From assembly GCA_016705685.1 (NCBI GenBank), contig JADJLB010000002.1:248001-312000 (forward strand): DNA of 64,000 bases. The letters are read 5' to 3'. Origin of the DNA: Propionivibrio sp. (GTDB lineage Bacteria; Pseudomonadota; Gammaproteobacteria; Burkholderiales; Rhodocyclaceae). Numbering within the stretch: the stretch's first letter is position 1; every line of letters starts with the position of its first letter. This document shows, in pieces, positions 28,144 through 38,116 of this stretch. Position numbers and translations under genes: made by a program. The notes beneath the pieces were generated by a model. It saw only the letters and a list, made by a program, of their open reading frames with translations. It did not search any database and had not been told where the DNA came from.

Positions 28144-29031
28144 ATGAATGTGGCTGAACTGAACGGAAGCCTGGGCGAAGCGTGGCGCCTGGCCTGCCAG
28201 CGCATCGAGCGTCAGGATGCCAGGCTTCTACTGCAACACGCCAGTGGCGCGACACATGCCGAGTTGATCGCCCATCCTGAACGCGCGCTATCCGCCAAGC
28301 AGGGCGACCGGTTTGCGAAGCTGGTATCGCGTCGTGCGTCAGGCGAGCCGTTGGCCTATCTCTTGGGCAGCGCTTATTTTTGCGGGCTTGAATTTGTCGT
28401 TTCGCCGTCCGTGCTGATTCCCCGGCCGGACACAGAAATCCTCGTCGAACAGGCCGTTAAACGGGTGCAGGCGTGGCATCAAGCGCCAACGCAAGTGGCT
28501 GCGCGATCAGGCGATAGGCTCCGCATCGTCGATCTGGGGACCGGTTCGGGTATCGTCGCCATCATGCTGGCCCGGCGTTGCCCGTCGGTCGAACTGACGG
28601 CGGTCGATGTTTCGGCTGCGGCGCTCGATGTGGCGCGCGCCAATGCGGATCGGCATGGCGTGCAGATCCGTTTTCTCGAAGGTGACTGGTACGTGCCGCT
28701 TGGCGATGAACGCTTCGATCTGATCGTTTCCAACCCGCCGTACGTGGCTGCCGGAGACGCGCATCTGCAAGGCAACGGACTGCCCTTTGAGCCCTTTGAC
28801 GCGCTGTCCGACGGCGTGGCCGGCAGCGACGGGATGGCGTGCATACGCACGCTGGTCGAAGGCGCGTGGGCGCATCTTTTGCCCGGTGGCTGGCTGTTGA
28901 TTGAACATGGCTACGATCAGGCGGTCCAAACCCGGACGTTGCTACTGCAGGCGGGCTTCGACACGGTGTCATCCTGGCTCGATGGCGCAGCAATTGAAAG
29001 GGTCAGCGGCGGCTGCCGTTCGCCTGACTGA
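28144..29031 (+). CDS. prmC: Release factor glutamine methyltransferase
   Basis: 295 residues. AdoMet-binding motif IVDLGTGSGIVAIMLA and the catalytic NPPY in IVSNPPYVAAGD identify a PrmC/HemK enzyme, which methylates the glutamine of the GGQ motif of RF1 and RF2. The N-terminal helical domain (DARLLLQHASG, EPLAYLLG) is present. It sits directly behind its substrate gene prfA. Confidence 0.95.
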   Translation: MNVAELNGSLGEAWRLACQRIERQDARLLLQHASGATHAELIAHPERALSAKQGDRFAKLVSRRASGEPLAYLLGSAYFCGLEFVVSPSVLIPRPDTEILVEQAVKRVQAWHQAPTQVAARSGDRLRIVDLGTGSGIVAIMLARRCPSVELTAVDVSAAALDVARANADRHGVQIRFLEGDWYVPLGDERFDLIVSNPPYVAAGDAHLQGNGLPFEPFDALSDGVAGSDGMACIRTLVEGAWAHLLPGGWLLIEHGYDQAVQTRTLLLQAGFDTVSSWLDGAAIERVSGGCRSPD

Positions 29032-29075
29032 CTCGGAATCATCCGGATTTTTTGTCAACCCAATGGAGGTATTGA

Positions 29076-29399
29076 ATGGATGTGCAACAGCTGATCAAGG
29101 AGCAGGTCACCGGCAACCCCGTGGCGCTCTACATGAAGGGAACGCCGAAAGCACCGATGTGCGGCTTTTCGGCGATGGCCGTACAAATCCTGCAGGCCTG
29201 CAATCTGCCGCTGTTTTTCAGTGTCAATGTGCTTGAAGATCAGGTCGTCCGTGAGGGAGTCAAGGAATACTCCAATTGGCCGACCATTCCTCAGCTCTAC
29301 GTACGCGGCGAGTTTGTCGGTGGCTGCGACATCATGCGCGAGATGTACGAGAGTGGTGAGCTGAAATCCCTGCTCGAAGGGATCGCCGTTCCGGACTGA
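29076..29399 (+). CDS. grxD: Monothiol glutaredoxin (Grx4 type)
   Basis: 107 residues with the CGFS active site in KGTPKAPMCGFSAMAVQ and the TVP-type region FSNWPTIPQLYV. Monothiol CGFS glutaredoxins bind [2Fe-2S] clusters with glutathione and deliver them to target proteins; length matches E. coli Grx4. AATGGAGG precedes the ATG as a ribosome site. Last conserved gene of the hemA block. Confidence 0.95.
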   Translation: MDVQQLIKEQVTGNPVALYMKGTPKAPMCGFSAMAVQILQACNLPLFFSVNVLEDQVVREGVKEYSNWPTIPQLYVRGEFVGGCDIMREMYESGELKSLLEGIAVPD

Positions 29400-29445
29400 T
29401 CAAGTGGTGTCGGGCCCTCCTCGTCTGTCTGCATTGCCCGGCACG

Positions 29446-29979
29446 ATGCGGGTTGCTCATCTCCTGGCAGCGCGCGCGTTCATCGTCGCCGCCTTGTTGC
29501 TGCTTGGCGCCTGTGCCGGTTACAGCGGCAGCAATCTGAGGCCGGGGATTTCCACTCTGCCCGAAGTGGTAGCGGTCATGGGCGAACCGGCCTTCCGATG
29601 GCCTTCCCCCGGTGGAGGCGAGCAGCTGGCCTATCCGCGGGGGCCGGCCGGCACGCAGACCTTCATGGTTTTCGTGGGAGCCGATGGACGTTTGCTGCGG
29701 ATTGAAGGCGTCTTGGACATGGCGCATTTTGCCCGTATCGAACCCGGCAAGAGCGACAAGGCGGCGGTGTTGCGCCTGCTCGGACCGCCGCAACCGGAAT
29801 GGGCGGCGTATTTCAAGGCGCGCGACGAACTGGTGTGGGAATGGCGCTTCTGCGATAGCTGGAACCAGGTTGCGCGCTTCGACGTGCTCTTCGACGCAAC
29901 GACCGGCATCGTGCGTACGTCATATCAGCGCCCGGAATACAACGGGTGGAAAAACGACACCTTGTCGTGCGCCCATTGA
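29446..29979 (+). CDS. Putative outer-membrane lipoprotein (SmpA/OmlA-like fold)
   Basis: 177 residues from the ATG at 29446, chosen because it opens directly into the signal peptide; a GTG at 29404 is also in frame. The lipobox is LLLLGAC. The mature protein contains two repeats resembling the BamE/OmlA fold: LRPGISTLPEVVAVMGEPA and IEPGKSDKAAVLRLLGPPQPEW. Its target is unknown. It ends 39 bases from the converging kinase gene. Confidence 0.75.
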   Translation: MRVAHLLAARAFIVAALLLLGACAGYSGSNLRPGISTLPEVVAVMGEPAFRWPSPGGGEQLAYPRGPAGTQTFMVFVGADGRLLRIEGVLDMAHFARIEPGKSDKAAVLRLLGPPQPEWAAYFKARDELVWEWRFCDSWNQVARFDVLFDATTGIVRTSYQRPEYNGWKNDTLSCAH

Positions 29980-30018
29980 TTCTCTTTGTGCGGTGCTGAA
30001 ATTACCCGGGAGCCGGTA

Positions 30019-31305
30019 TCAATACGCGGCCAGCCGCGCGTTGGAGAGTTCGAGGCGATTGGTCAATACATCGAGGAAGGACTGGTAGAAGTGCATTCGA
30101 CAAGCTTCCGAGGCCTGCTGCAATGCTTTTCCCTTGACAGTGAGAATCTTGGATTGGGTCAGCGCCACGACATCCGCCCCTCGGGTCTGCCTGCTCTTGC
30201 TGATGACAGCCATTTCACCAAAGCAGTCGCCGGTGGTCAGCAGGTTAAGTATCCGGCCATTTTTGGTGACCTTGAGCTCACCTTCGGCGAGGAAGCAGAA
30301 GAAGTCTCCGGGGTCGCCTTCTTGCAATATTGCTTCGTCCGGGGCAATGCTTCGCCATTGCGAAAAACCCAACACTTCCCATAACTCGGCATCGGAAAAG
30401 TCGGCAAAAAAAGGCAGTTCGCGCAAGGTGTCGTATTTCTCGGAATCCGAAAATATGCGTTTCGGCACCTTGACCTGCTTGTTGCGAAACGCCTGCGCCA
30501 GATCGTGCGAGAACTCTTCCCAGGTTTGATAGCGCTGCCGTGTGCTCTTGGCCATGGCCCGCGTAACGATGGCGTCGAGCGCATCGGGTATCTTTTTTCT
30601 CAGCGCGGAAGGCTTGGTCGGTTCGGTGTTGATGATCTGATAGATGATGTTGTAGTTGGTACTGGCCTGAAAAGGGAGTTGGCCGGTAAGCAACTGGTAC
30701 ATCACCACGCCCAGCGAATAGATATCGGTTTGATGATCGAGCGGCTGCTCCTTGACCTGTTGCGGCGACATGTACGCAGGTGAGCCGATCCCCGAGACCT
30801 GGGTGCGTTCAAGATCGTCGATGATGGCCGCGCCGAAGTCCGAAATCTTGATGTCGCCGGATGTCGGGGTGTTGCCGGGGAAAAGGATGTTGGCCGGTTT
30901 GATGTCGCGATGCGTGATGCCAATGCGATTAGCGAAGTCGAGCGCGCGGGTGCACTTGAAAATGATTTCGACGACGCGTTCGATCGGCAGCAGCTTGTTC
31001 GGTGAGGTGAAATCTTCCAGCGTGCCGCCAGGAACATATTCCATCACGATATAACAGAGACTTTCGTCGACGACTGCGTCGAAAATCTGAACGATGTGCG
31101 GGTGCAACAGCTTACCAACCAGCGAGGCTTCGTTGAGAAACAGATGGGTGTACAGCTTGCCGCGCTCGGGGTTTTTCAGTATTTCCGGAAAGGCCACCTT
31201 GACCGCCACGTCCCGCTGGGTGAAGGGATCGTAGCCCAGGAAAACCGTGGCCGTCGCGCCGCGGCCCAGTTCGCGGACGATGTCGTATTTGCCGATCTTA
31301 TCCAT
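30019..31305 (-). CDS. Serine/threonine protein kinase with C-terminal cyclic-nucleotide-binding domain
   Basis: 428 residues from the ATG at 31305 (MDKIGKYDIVRELG). Hanks-type kinase domain: P-loop GRGATATV, lysine in DVAVKVAF, catalytic HRD in THRDIKPAN, DFG in KISDFGAA. Residues 295-420 form a cyclic-nucleotide-binding-like domain (ILQEGDPGDFFCFLAEGEL, GDCFGEMAVISKSRQTRG); the PBC motif FGEMA has the expected Glu and nearby Arg. No transmembrane segment is evident, so it is likely cytosolic. Fusion of a eukaryote-type kinase to a cNMP sensor suggests ligand-gated phosphorylation; no substrate is encoded next door. Confidence 0.88.
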   Translation of the reverse strand: MDKIGKYDIVRELGRGATATVFLGYDPFTQRDVAVKVAFPEILKNPERGKLYTHLFLNEASLVGKLLHPHIVQIFDAVVDESLCYIVMEYVPGGTLEDFTSPNKLLPIERVVEIIFKCTRALDFANRIGITHRDIKPANILFPGNTPTSGDIKISDFGAAIIDDLERTQVSGIGSPAYMSPQQVKEQPLDHQTDIYSLGVVMYQLLTGQLPFQASTNYNIIYQIINTEPTKPSALRKKIPDALDAIVTRAMAKSTRQRYQTWEEFSHDLAQAFRNKQVKVPKRIFSDSEKYDTLRELPFFADFSDAELWEVLGFSQWRSIAPDEAILQEGDPGDFFCFLAEGELKVTKNGRILNLLTTGDCFGEMAVISKSRQTRGADVVALTQSKILTVKGKALQQASEACRMHFYQSFLDVLTNRLELSNARLAAY

Positions 31306-31329
31306 GCCGCTTGCACATTCCAATGCGCC

Positions 31330-32751
31330 TCACAGTAGATTCCGGGCGCGCGCGATTGCCGCCCGAACCCGTTCGGGCGACGTTCCGCCAGCGTGATTTC
31401 GCGCAGCCAGCGAGCCTTCGACGGTGAGCTGGGCAAATACGTCATCCGAGACGAGCGGCGCGAACCTTTGTAGCTCGACGAGCGACAGTTGCGGCAGATC
31501 GATGCCGAGTTCTTCCGCCCGCCGCACGGCCAACCCCACGGCTTCGTGGGCATCGCGGAAAGGCACGCCTTTACGGGTCAGGTAGTCCGCCAGATCGGTG
31601 GCGGTCGCAAAGCCCTGTCGTAGCGCATCGCGCATGCTGGCCGGGCGAGCCTTGATGCCGGCAATCATCTCGGCAAAGATGCGCAGCGTGTCGCTGACCG
31701 TGTCGACCGTGTCGAACAGCGGCTCCTTGTCTTCCTGGTTGTCCTTGTTGTAGGCCAGCGGTTGCCCCTTCATCAAGGTCAGCAGGGCCGTCAGGTGGCC
31801 GTAGACGCGCCCGGTCTTGCCACGGGCGAGCTCGGGCACGTCGGGGTTCTTCTTCTGCGGCATGATCGAACTGCCCGTGCAGAAGCGGTCGGCAATCGTC
31901 ACAAAGGCGAAACGCGGGTTCATCCACATCACAAGCTCTTCGGACATCCGCGAAAAATGCATCATGAGCAGTGCGCTGGCCGCACAAAATTCGATGGCGA
32001 AATCGCGATCTGAAACCGCATCGAGCGAATTCTCGCACAGGCCCTCGAAACCAAGTTCGGCGGCGACGAATGCGCGATCGATCGGGTAGGTGGTGCCGGC
32101 CAGCGCGGCTGCGCCCAGTGGCAGGCGATTGGTCCGCCGGCGGGTGTCGATAAAGCGTTCGGTATCGCGCCGGGTCATCTCGAACCAGGCCAACAGATGA
32201 TGGCCGAAGGTGATCGGTTGCGCGACCTGCAAATGGGTGAAGCCCGGCATCGGTGTCGCCGCTTCGCGTTCGGCGAGATCAAGCAGCTTGTGCTGGAACT
32301 GTCCAAGCAGCAACAGAATGTCATCGATCGAGTCGCGCAGAAACAGACGGATGTCGGTCGCGACCTGATCGTTTCGCGAACGGCCGGTATGCAGTCGCTT
32401 GCCGGCGTCGCCAACTATCGTGGTCAGACGTTTTTCAATATTGAGATGAACATCCTCAAGTTCGGTAGACCACGCGAATTCCCCAGCTTCGATCTCGGTG
32501 ACGATTTGCGCCATGCCGCGCTGGATATCCGCGAGATCCTCTGCTGAAATGATGCTTTGCCCGGCAAGCATTTTTGCATGGGCCAGCGAACCACGAATAT
32601 CCTGTCGCCACAATCGCTTGTCAAAATCCACCGAAGCCGTGTAGCGTTTGACGAGCTCGGACATGGGTTCGGTGAAGCGACCGGCCCAGGTGTACGGCGA
32701 CGATGATTCGGGTGGCGATTGAGGTTGCAAACGAGGTGGCGATGGGCTCAT
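31330..32751 (-). CDS. argH: Argininosuccinate lyase
   Basis: 473 residues from the ATG at 32751; the frame is open much further upstream but that part overlaps the divergent gene and has no family similarity. The fumarase/aspartase signature [12 protein letters not shown] is complete, and [12 protein letters not shown] supplies another conserved substrate-binding loop. It splits argininosuccinate into arginine and fumarate. The short Ser/Pro-rich N-terminal extension (about 20 residues) is not part of the core. Only 24 bases separate it from the kinase gene start, in the same direction. Confidence 0.96.
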   Translation of the reverse strand: MSPSPPRLQPQSPPESSSPYTWAGRFTEPMSELVKRYTASVDFDKRLWRQDIRGSLAHAKMLAGQSIISAEDLADIQRGMAQIVTEIEAGEFAWSTELEDVHLNIEKRLTTIVGDAGKRLHTGRSRNDQVATDIRLFLRDSIDDILLLLGQFQHKLLDLAEREAATPMPGFTHLQVAQPITFGHHLLAWFEMTRRDTERFIDTRRRTNRLPLGAAALAGTTYPIDRAFVAAELGFEGLCENSLDAVSDRDFAIEFCAASALLMMHFSRMSEELVMWMNPRFAFVTIADRFCTGSSIMPQKKNPDVPELARGKTGRVYGHLTALLTLMKGQPLAYNKDNQEDKEPLFDTVDTVSDTLRIFAEMIAGIKARPASMRDALRQGFATATDLADYLTRKGVPFRDAHEAVGLAVRRAEELGIDLPQLSLVELQRFAPLVSDDVFAQLTVEGSLAARNHAGGTSPERVRAAIARARNLL

Positions 32752-32814
32752 GATGAAAGCAAGTTGGTGGGCTAGAATGGACCATGGGACCCTGACAGGC
32801 GCCACATTCACGAT

Positions 32815-33849
32815 ATGTTGAGTATAAAGCATAATCCGGCGGGTCATCCGCTGCCGGACTTTCGCAATTTCGGTGTCATGCTGCGCATCTTGCTCGGCGT
32901 GAATCTCCTCGCGTTTGCCGCAGCGCTGGTGCAAAGCACGGGCATTGACGATTGCGTTCAACGTTATGTCGATATGGCGGCCTGGGTTCAGCCCCTGTTG
33001 CTGTTCAATCTGCTGCTGCTGGCGCTTCTCGGCAATCCTCTCAGGCGATTGCGGCCGTGGGTCGGGCAGAGCGTCGTAATCCTCCTGGCGGCGGTTGCTT
33101 CCGCCCAGTTGTTCGATGTATGGAGTGCGGTATCGACCGAAGGCGGAGGCTGGCAGCGCATGGTCCGTGCCGCCATGCTGGGCGGGCTGGTCGCCGGGAC
33201 GATGCTGGCCTATTTTGCCTTGCGCGCCAAGGCTTTTTCGCCGGCGCTGGTCGAGGCGCGCTTGCAGGCTCTGACGGCGCGCATCCGCCCCCATTTCCTG
33301 TTCAACAGCCTGAACGCCGTCTTGTCCCTGATTCGCGCCGAGCCCAGGCGTGCCGAAACGGCGTTGGAGGATTTGGCCGACCTCTATCGGGCGCTGATGC
33401 GCGATCATCGCGACTTGCTGCCGCTGGCCGACGAGATTGCCCTTTGTCGCCAATATCTGGACCTCGAAAAGCTGCGCCTGGGCGAACGACTCAACATCGA
33501 GTGGGAGATCGCCGAGATGCCGGACGATATCCTTGTGCCGCCACTGATGCTGCAGCCCCTGCTGGAGAACGCGGTATATCATGGTATCGAGCCGTCGGGC
33601 GAAGCCGGTACGCTACGCATCCGCATTGCCCGGCACGGGGACGAACTGCACATCGACCTGGCCAACCCCTGTGTCCGACGCGAGATAGCGAAGGGGGGAA
33701 ATCGCATGGCGCTGGCCAATATCCGTGAGCGCTTGGCGCTCTATTACGATCTCGAGGCCAGGCTGGATACGCATGAAGTGGCGGTGGCCAATGGCCAGCT
33801 GGAATACCGGGTGCATATCGTGTTGCCTTGCCGGAAGGTGAAACCATGA
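32815..33849 (+). CDS. LytS-family sensor histidine kinase (AlgZ/FimS-like)
   Basis: 344 residues with four or five N-terminal membrane helices, then a His_kinase domain with [10 protein letters not shown] (phosphoacceptor His160). The ATPase part shows [17 protein letters not shown] and [14 protein letters not shown]. This is the short, PAS-less AlgZ/FimS type that pairs with a LytTR regulator. Its stop overlaps the regulator ATG by four bases. In Pseudomonas the AlgZ-AlgR pair, also near argH and hemC, governs alginate and type IV pili; the genomic place is the same here. Confidence 0.88.
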   Translation: MLSIKHNPAGHPLPDFRNFGVMLRILLGVNLLAFAAALVQSTGIDDCVQRYVDMAAWVQPLLLFNLLLLALLGNPLRRLRPWVGQSVVILLAAVASAQLFDVWSAVSTEGGGWQRMVRAAMLGGLVAGTMLAYFALRAKAFSPALVEARLQALTARIRPHFLFNSLNAVLSLIRAEPRRAETALEDLADLYRALMRDHRDLLPLADEIALCRQYLDLEKLRLGERLNIEWEIAEMPDDILVPPLMLQPLLENAVYHGIEPSGEAGTLRIRIARHGDELHIDLANPCVRREIAKGGNRMALANIRERLALYYDLEARLDTHEVAVANGQLEYRVHIVLPCRKVKP

Positions 33850-34619
33850 GCGCTTTGCCAACCCTGTCCGTAATGATTGTCGACGATGAGGCTCCAGCCA
33901 GAACGCGCTTGCGCGACCTGCTTGCCGACGTGGCGGCCAAAGTGCCCAACGCCGTGGTCGCTGAAGCGGCCAATGGCCTGCTGGCGCTGGAGGCCGTTGA
34001 GGGACGTCCGGTTGACGTGGCCCTGGTCGATATTCGCATGCCGAAGATGGATGGCATCGAACTCGCCAGGCACATGGCGCGACTTGAGCATCCCCCGGCG
34101 ATCGTTTTCGTTACGGCTTACGATAGCTATGCAGTCCAGGCTTTCGAACTCAATGCCATCGACTATCTGGTCAAGCCGGTGCGCGCACAACGGCTGGTGG
34201 ACGCCCTGCAGAAGGTTCGCCAGAGCAGGCCGCCTGCGCCGCAGATTTTGTCGCGGATCCAGCAGGGGGCGCGAACGCATCTCTCCTGCCACGAACGTGG
34301 ACGCCTGCTGCTCATTCCGCTACCGGAAATACTTTATTTCAAGGCCGATCTGAAATACGTGACAGCGCGCACGAGCAGCCGGGAATACCTGCTGGACGAG
34401 TCGCTGACGCATCTGGAGGAGGAATTCAGCGAGCGCTTCATCCGCCTTCATCGCAGCGCCCTGGTGGCCAGGGAAGCGATTGCCGGGTTTGAGAAGAGCG
34501 CAACCGACGATACGGAAACGCAATGGCAGGCGTTGTTACGTGGTGTTGCCGACAAACTTCCGGTCAGCCGACGGCAGTGGCCTTTGGTCAAAAAATACGC
34601 CAAGAAGCTCAGCAGCTAG
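33846..34619 (+). CDS. LytTR-family response regulator (AlgR-like)
   Basis: 257 residues. Receiver domain with acidic pocket MIVDDE and phosphoacceptor Asp62 in VALVDIRMPKMDG, followed by the LytTR DNA-binding domain (ISRFKADLKYVTARTSS-like stretch near residue 165, then ERFIRLHRSALV). Genes for this regulator and the histidine kinase overlap (ATGA). The neighbourhood argH-lytS/lytTR-hemC-hemD is the one of algR in Pseudomonas. Targets cannot be deduced; type IV pilus or polysaccharide genes are typical. Confidence 0.88.
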   Translation: MSALPTLSVMIVDDEAPARTRLRDLLADVAAKVPNAVVAEAANGLLALEAVEGRPVDVALVDIRMPKMDGIELARHMARLEHPPAIVFVTAYDSYAVQAFELNAIDYLVKPVRAQRLVDALQKVRQSRPPAPQILSRIQQGARTHLSCHERGRLLLIPLPEILYFKADLKYVTARTSSREYLLDESLTHLEEEFSERFIRLHRSALVAREAIAGFEKSATDDTETQWQALLRGVADKLPVSRRQWPLVKKYAKKLSS

Positions 34620-34639
34620 ACGTGCCGGCCACTCTGAAC

Positions 34640-35083
34640 ATGCCGGATTTTAGCAATACCTTGTTGACCAAGTTGAAAATCATGGTCGAAAGTTATTCCG
34701 CCGTGACCGGCAATCGTTTGCTCGATGACCCTACGCCAATTCGCCTATGGCATGCGCCTTGCGTGATCGTCGCGCATGGCACCGAGGCCGAACCGGTCTT
34801 TTTTTATGGCAACAGGATGGCGCTCGAACTCTTCGAAATGGACTTCGCGCACTTTACCCGGCTACCCTCGCGGCATTCCGCCGAACCGGTCGAACGTCAG
34901 GAACGGGCTCGTCTGCTCGAGCAAGTCAGCCGTGATGGCTTCATCGACAATTACGCCGGCGTGAGAATTTCGGCGACGGGCAAACGCTTTCGTATTGAAC
35001 AGGCCGTTGTGTGGAATCTCGTCGATGGCAACGGTGGATTGCATGGCCAGGCGGCAACTTTCGATCGCTGGAGGCCGATTTGA
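34640..35083 (+). CDS. MEKHLA-domain protein
   Basis: 147 residues from the ATG at 34640; a GTG at 34622 is also in frame. Characteristic MEKHLA stretches are PVFFYGNRMALELFEMDF and ERQERARLLEQVSRDGFIDNYAGVR (first part quoted). The domain resembles PAS domains and may bind a small ligand. It follows the LytTR gene after 20 bases on the same strand, so it may belong to the same regulatory unit (inference). Confidence 0.75.
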   Translation: MPDFSNTLLTKLKIMVESYSAVTGNRLLDDPTPIRLWHAPCVIVAHGTEAEPVFFYGNRMALELFEMDFAHFTRLPSRHSAEPVERQERARLLEQVSRDGFIDNYAGVRISATGKRFRIEQAVVWNLVDGNGGLHGQAATFDRWRPI

Positions 35084-35191
35084 GAAGTCGGGGCACCAAC
35101 GGAAAACGGACTGTCGGGCGTTTGTTGCCAAGCACCTGTCCGGGCCGGTCAATGCCCGCTGCGCCTTGGCGCGCTGGGCGGTCAGGCATGT

Positions 35192-35197
35192 TAGAAT
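35192..35197 (+). promoter_or_regulatory. Candidate -10 box for hemC
   Basis: TAGAAT lies about 80 bases before the hemC start in the 195-base gap. No clear -35 element is visible, so support is limited. Confidence 0.35.
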
Positions 35198-35278
35198 CGT
35201 CGTCCTGAATGCGCTCGGCCGAATGCTCAAAGCCCGCATGTACCGCTCACTGACTGGCCACCGGGCCGGGAAAATGTC

Positions 35279-36235
35279 TTGAACGTCTTGAATTCCTCAA
35301 ACTCTGTTCCTTCGCATCTCGTCATTGCTTCGCGTGAATCGCGTCTTGCTCTGTGGCAGGCCGAACACATACAGGCGCGTTTGTCCGACCTTCATCCGCA
35401 ATGCGATGTCCGGATTCTCGGCATGACGACGCGCGGCGACCAGATCCTCGATCGTCCGCTGTCGCAGATCGGCGGCAAGGGCCTGTTCATCAAGGAACTC
35501 GAAGTGGCCATGCAGGAAGGCCGGGCCGATCTCGCCGTGCACTCGCTCAAGGACGTTCCGATGGAGATGCCGGAGGGCTTTTCGCTGACGGTCATCGCCA
35601 AGCGCGAAAACCCGTGCGATGCGTTCGTTTCGAACACGCACGAAAGCATCGACGCGCTGCCGGCGGGCGCTGTGGTGGGCACCTCCAGCCTGCGCCGCGA
35701 GTCCATTTTGCGCGCCAGCTACCCGCAGCTCAGGATCGAGCCCTTGCGGGGCAATCTCGATACCCGCCTGCGCAAGCTTGACGAAGGGCAGTACGACGCA
35801 ATTATTCTTGCCGCCGCGGGCCTGATCCGCCTCGGTCTGCAAGGCCGCATCAGAGCCATCCTGACACCCGAGCAGTCGCTTCCTGCACCGGGCCAAGGGG
35901 CGCTGGGCATTGAAGTATTGTCTGAACGAGCGGATGTGATTGCAGCCTTGTCGCCGCTCGACGATGCGGAAACCGCGCACTGTGTGCGTGCCGAACGGGC
36001 CTTCTCGCGCGCACTGGGCGGCAGTTGCCAGGTGCCTCTCGGCGGTTATGCCGTCCTGGAAAACGGGGTGCTTCGTCTGCGCGGTTTTGTCGCCACGCCG
36101 GATGGCCTCCAGATCGTCAGGGGCGAATTGACGGGAAGGCCGGAGGATGACGAATCCATCGGTCGGCGATTGGCGCAGCAACTGCGTGATCGGGGCGCCA
36201 ACGCGATTTTGGCGGCCGTGACGACCGGCCAATGA
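35279..36235 (+). CDS. hemC: Hydroxymethylbilane synthase (porphobilinogen deaminase)
   Basis: 318 residues. The dipyrromethane-binding Cys is in [12 protein letters not shown]; other hallmarks are [20 protein letters not shown] and [12 protein letters not shown]. It condenses four porphobilinogens to the linear tetrapyrrole. No ATG or GTG opens the frame in place; the best start is TTG at 35279 (a second TTG at 35288), with GGGAAA about eight bases before it. A TTG start can lower expression. Its stop overlaps the hemD start by four bases. Confidence 0.94.
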   Translation: MNVLNSSNSVPSHLVIASRESRLALWQAEHIQARLSDLHPQCDVRILGMTTRGDQILDRPLSQIGGKGLFIKELEVAMQEGRADLAVHSLKDVPMEMPEGFSLTVIAKRENPCDAFVSNTHESIDALPAGAVVGTSSLRRESILRASYPQLRIEPLRGNLDTRLRKLDEGQYDAIILAAAGLIRLGLQGRIRAILTPEQSLPAPGQGALGIEVLSERADVIAALSPLDDAETAHCVRAERAFSRALGGSCQVPLGGYAVLENGVLRLRGFVATPDGLQIVRGELTGRPEDDESIGRRLAQQLRDRGANAILAAVTTGQ

Positions 36236-37020
36236 ATCAACCGCTGCGAGGTAAGCGGATTCTGGTGACGCGCCCGGAAGCGCAGGCCGGTAATCTGGCG
36301 GACATGATTACGGCCCAGGGGGGTCAGCCAGAGCGCTTCCCGCTACTGAAGATCGCGCCAGCGAACGATCTATCGCCTCTACGGCAAGCCGTGGCGCGTT
36401 TCGACGAGTATTCTCTGGTCATCTTCATCAGCCCGAATTCCGTCAATTTCAGTGTGCCGTACATTCTGTCCCGGCGCCCCTGGCCGGAAACCGTTCAGGC
36501 CGCGGCCATCGGTCCGGGTACGGTCGCTGAACTCGCGTCCCATGGCCTCAAGAAAATAATTGCGCCGTCAGAACGCTTCGATTCGGAAGCACTCCTTGAA
36601 CTGCCAGCGTTTCAGGCTCACCGCGTTGCCGGCAAGCGCGTCCTGATTCTGCGCGGAAGCGGCGGGCGGGAGTTGTTGGCCGATACCCTGCTCGAACGCG
36701 GCGCCCGAGTGGAAGCCGTGACTTGCTACCATCGCTCGGCACCCGACGACGGCACGCCGATCATGTCGCTGTTGCACAACAGGGCTATCGATGCGCTGAC
36801 GATTTCTTCGAGCGAGGGTTTGCGAAATCTTTTGTCTTTGCTCGATACTGAGGGCTGTGAACGTTTGCGCGTCCTGCCGGTTTTCGTGCCGCATCGGCGG
36901 ATCGCCGACATGGCCATTGCGCTTGGTATGCAATGCGTTGTTCTAACCGGGCCGGCGGATGCCGGGATAATCAAGAGTCTGTACGAATTCGATTGGCTTC
37001 ACCATGAACGAAACTGTTGA
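36232..37020 (+). CDS. hemD: Uroporphyrinogen-III synthase
   Basis: 262 residues in the two-domain HemD fold: [45 protein letters not shown] and [21 protein letters not shown]. It closes hydroxymethylbilane to uroporphyrinogen III with D-ring inversion. Sequence identity in this family is low, so the call also relies on its place right after hemC. It overlaps hemX by 17 bases. Confidence 0.9.
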   Translation: MNQPLRGKRILVTRPEAQAGNLADMITAQGGQPERFPLLKIAPANDLSPLRQAVARFDEYSLVIFISPNSVNFSVPYILSRRPWPETVQAAAIGPGTVAELASHGLKKIIAPSERFDSEALLELPAFQAHRVAGKRVLILRGSGGRELLADTLLERGARVEAVTCYHRSAPDDGTPIMSLLHNRAIDALTISSSEGLRNLLSLLDTEGCERLRVLPVFVPHRRIADMAIALGMQCVVLTGPADAGIIKSLYEFDWLHHERNC

Positions 37021-38116
37021 TCAACATCCCCCTCGCACAGAGGATTCGGGCTCGTCGGTAGCGGAGGCCGCTGTTCCGGCGGCACAGGTCACGGACAAGA
37101 CATCGTACGGCGGATGGAAAAACCCCTGGCTCTTCATTGCCCTGATTGCGCTTGGGCTGGCCGGTTGGCAGTGGGTCGAGACACGCATGCGCCTTGCCGA
37201 TACGCAGCAGGAGCTGGCGCGTCGCTTGTCCGAGAGCGACACCGTGGCCAAGGAGAGCCGGGCGCTGTCCAGGCAGGCTCAGGAACAGTTCTCCGTATTG
37301 CAGGGAAAATTCGGCGAACTTGAAGGCAAGATCGCCGAGTCGCAAAGCCAGCAGGCGGCACTGGAAACGCTGTACCAGGAAGTGGCGCGCAGCCGGGACG
37401 AGTGGGCTCTGGCCGAGGTCGAGCAGAGTGTGACGCTGGCCGCGCAACAGTTGCAGCTTGCCGGCAATGTGCAGGGTGCCGTCCTTGCCTTGCAGACCGC
37501 CGAAGCCCGCCTGGCGGGCAGCGGCCGCCCGCAGTTTGTCGGCTTGCGCAAGGTGCTGGGGCGTGATCTGGACCGGCTCCGCGCATTGCCGCAACTTGAT
37601 CTGACTGGCACGAGTGCGCATCTGGAGAGCCTGATCGCCGCCGTCGATACGTTTCCGCTCGCTGTGGCCGCGCATCCTCCAGTCGAAGCCGACGAGAAGA
37701 CGAAGGCCGCCGCCGAAATGCCCGCAGCATCAATCAGCACGCAGGCTTTCTGGCGGCAATTGGCCTTCGAGTTCTGGAGCGAGTTGCGCAGTCTGGTGCG
37801 CATTCAGCGTTTCGACCGTGACGAGCCGATATTGCTGGCGCCGGGCCAGGAGTTTTTCCTGCGTGAGAATCTCAAGTTGCGGCTGCTCAATTCCCGTCTG
37901 GCCTTGCTTGCGCATGAGGAACGGATATATCGCAATGAACTCAAGCAGGCCCAGTTGTGGATAGCGCGCTATTTTGACCCGGCCGACAAGTCGGTACAGG
38001 CTGCACTGGCAGCGCTCAAGCAGTTGTCATCGACCGAGATCAACAGCGAATTGCCAAGTCTTAACGAGAGCCTGTCGGCGGTCAAGAACATCAAGCTCGG
38101 CAAGGAGCGTCAATGA
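37004..38116 (+). CDS. hemX: HemX, membrane protein linked to haem synthesis
   Basis: 370 residues with one membrane helix (WLFIALIALGLAGWQW, residues 38-53) and a long, Gln/Ala-rich coiled coil after it (TQQELARRLSE to residue 130). HemX proteins of proteobacteria are often mislabelled uroporphyrinogen-III C-methyltransferases, but no methyltransferase motif is present. It lies between hemD and hemY, overlapping both, as in E. coli and pseudomonads. Its exact role is unknown; it may regulate or scaffold tetrapyrrole enzymes at the membrane. Confidence 0.9.
   Translation: MNETVDQHPPRTEDSGSSVAEAAVPAAQVTDKTSYGGWKNPWLFIALIALGLAGWQWVETRMRLADTQQELARRLSESDTVAKESRALSRQAQEQFSVLQGKFGELEGKIAESQSQQAALETLYQEVARSRDEWALAEVEQSVTLAAQQLQLAGNVQGAVLALQTAEARLAGSGRPQFVGLRKVLGRDLDRLRALPQLDLTGTSAHLESLIAAVDTFPLAVAAHPPVEADEKTKAAAEMPAASISTQAFWRQLAFEFWSELRSLVRIQRFDRDEPILLAPGQEFFLRENLKLRLLNSRLALLAHEERIYRNELKQAQLWIARYFDPADKSVQAALAALKQLSSTEINSELPSLNESLSAVKNIKLGKERQ

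Noticed and set aside
32752-33582. Long upstream extension of argH (open to 33582)
   Set aside because: It overlaps the divergent histidine kinase gene and the extension has no argininosuccinate lyase similarity; the start at 32751 suits the family.
37004-38116. Uroporphyrinogen-III C-methyltransferase
   Set aside because: This common label for HemX is not supported: no methyltransferase motifs are present, only a membrane helix and coiled coil.
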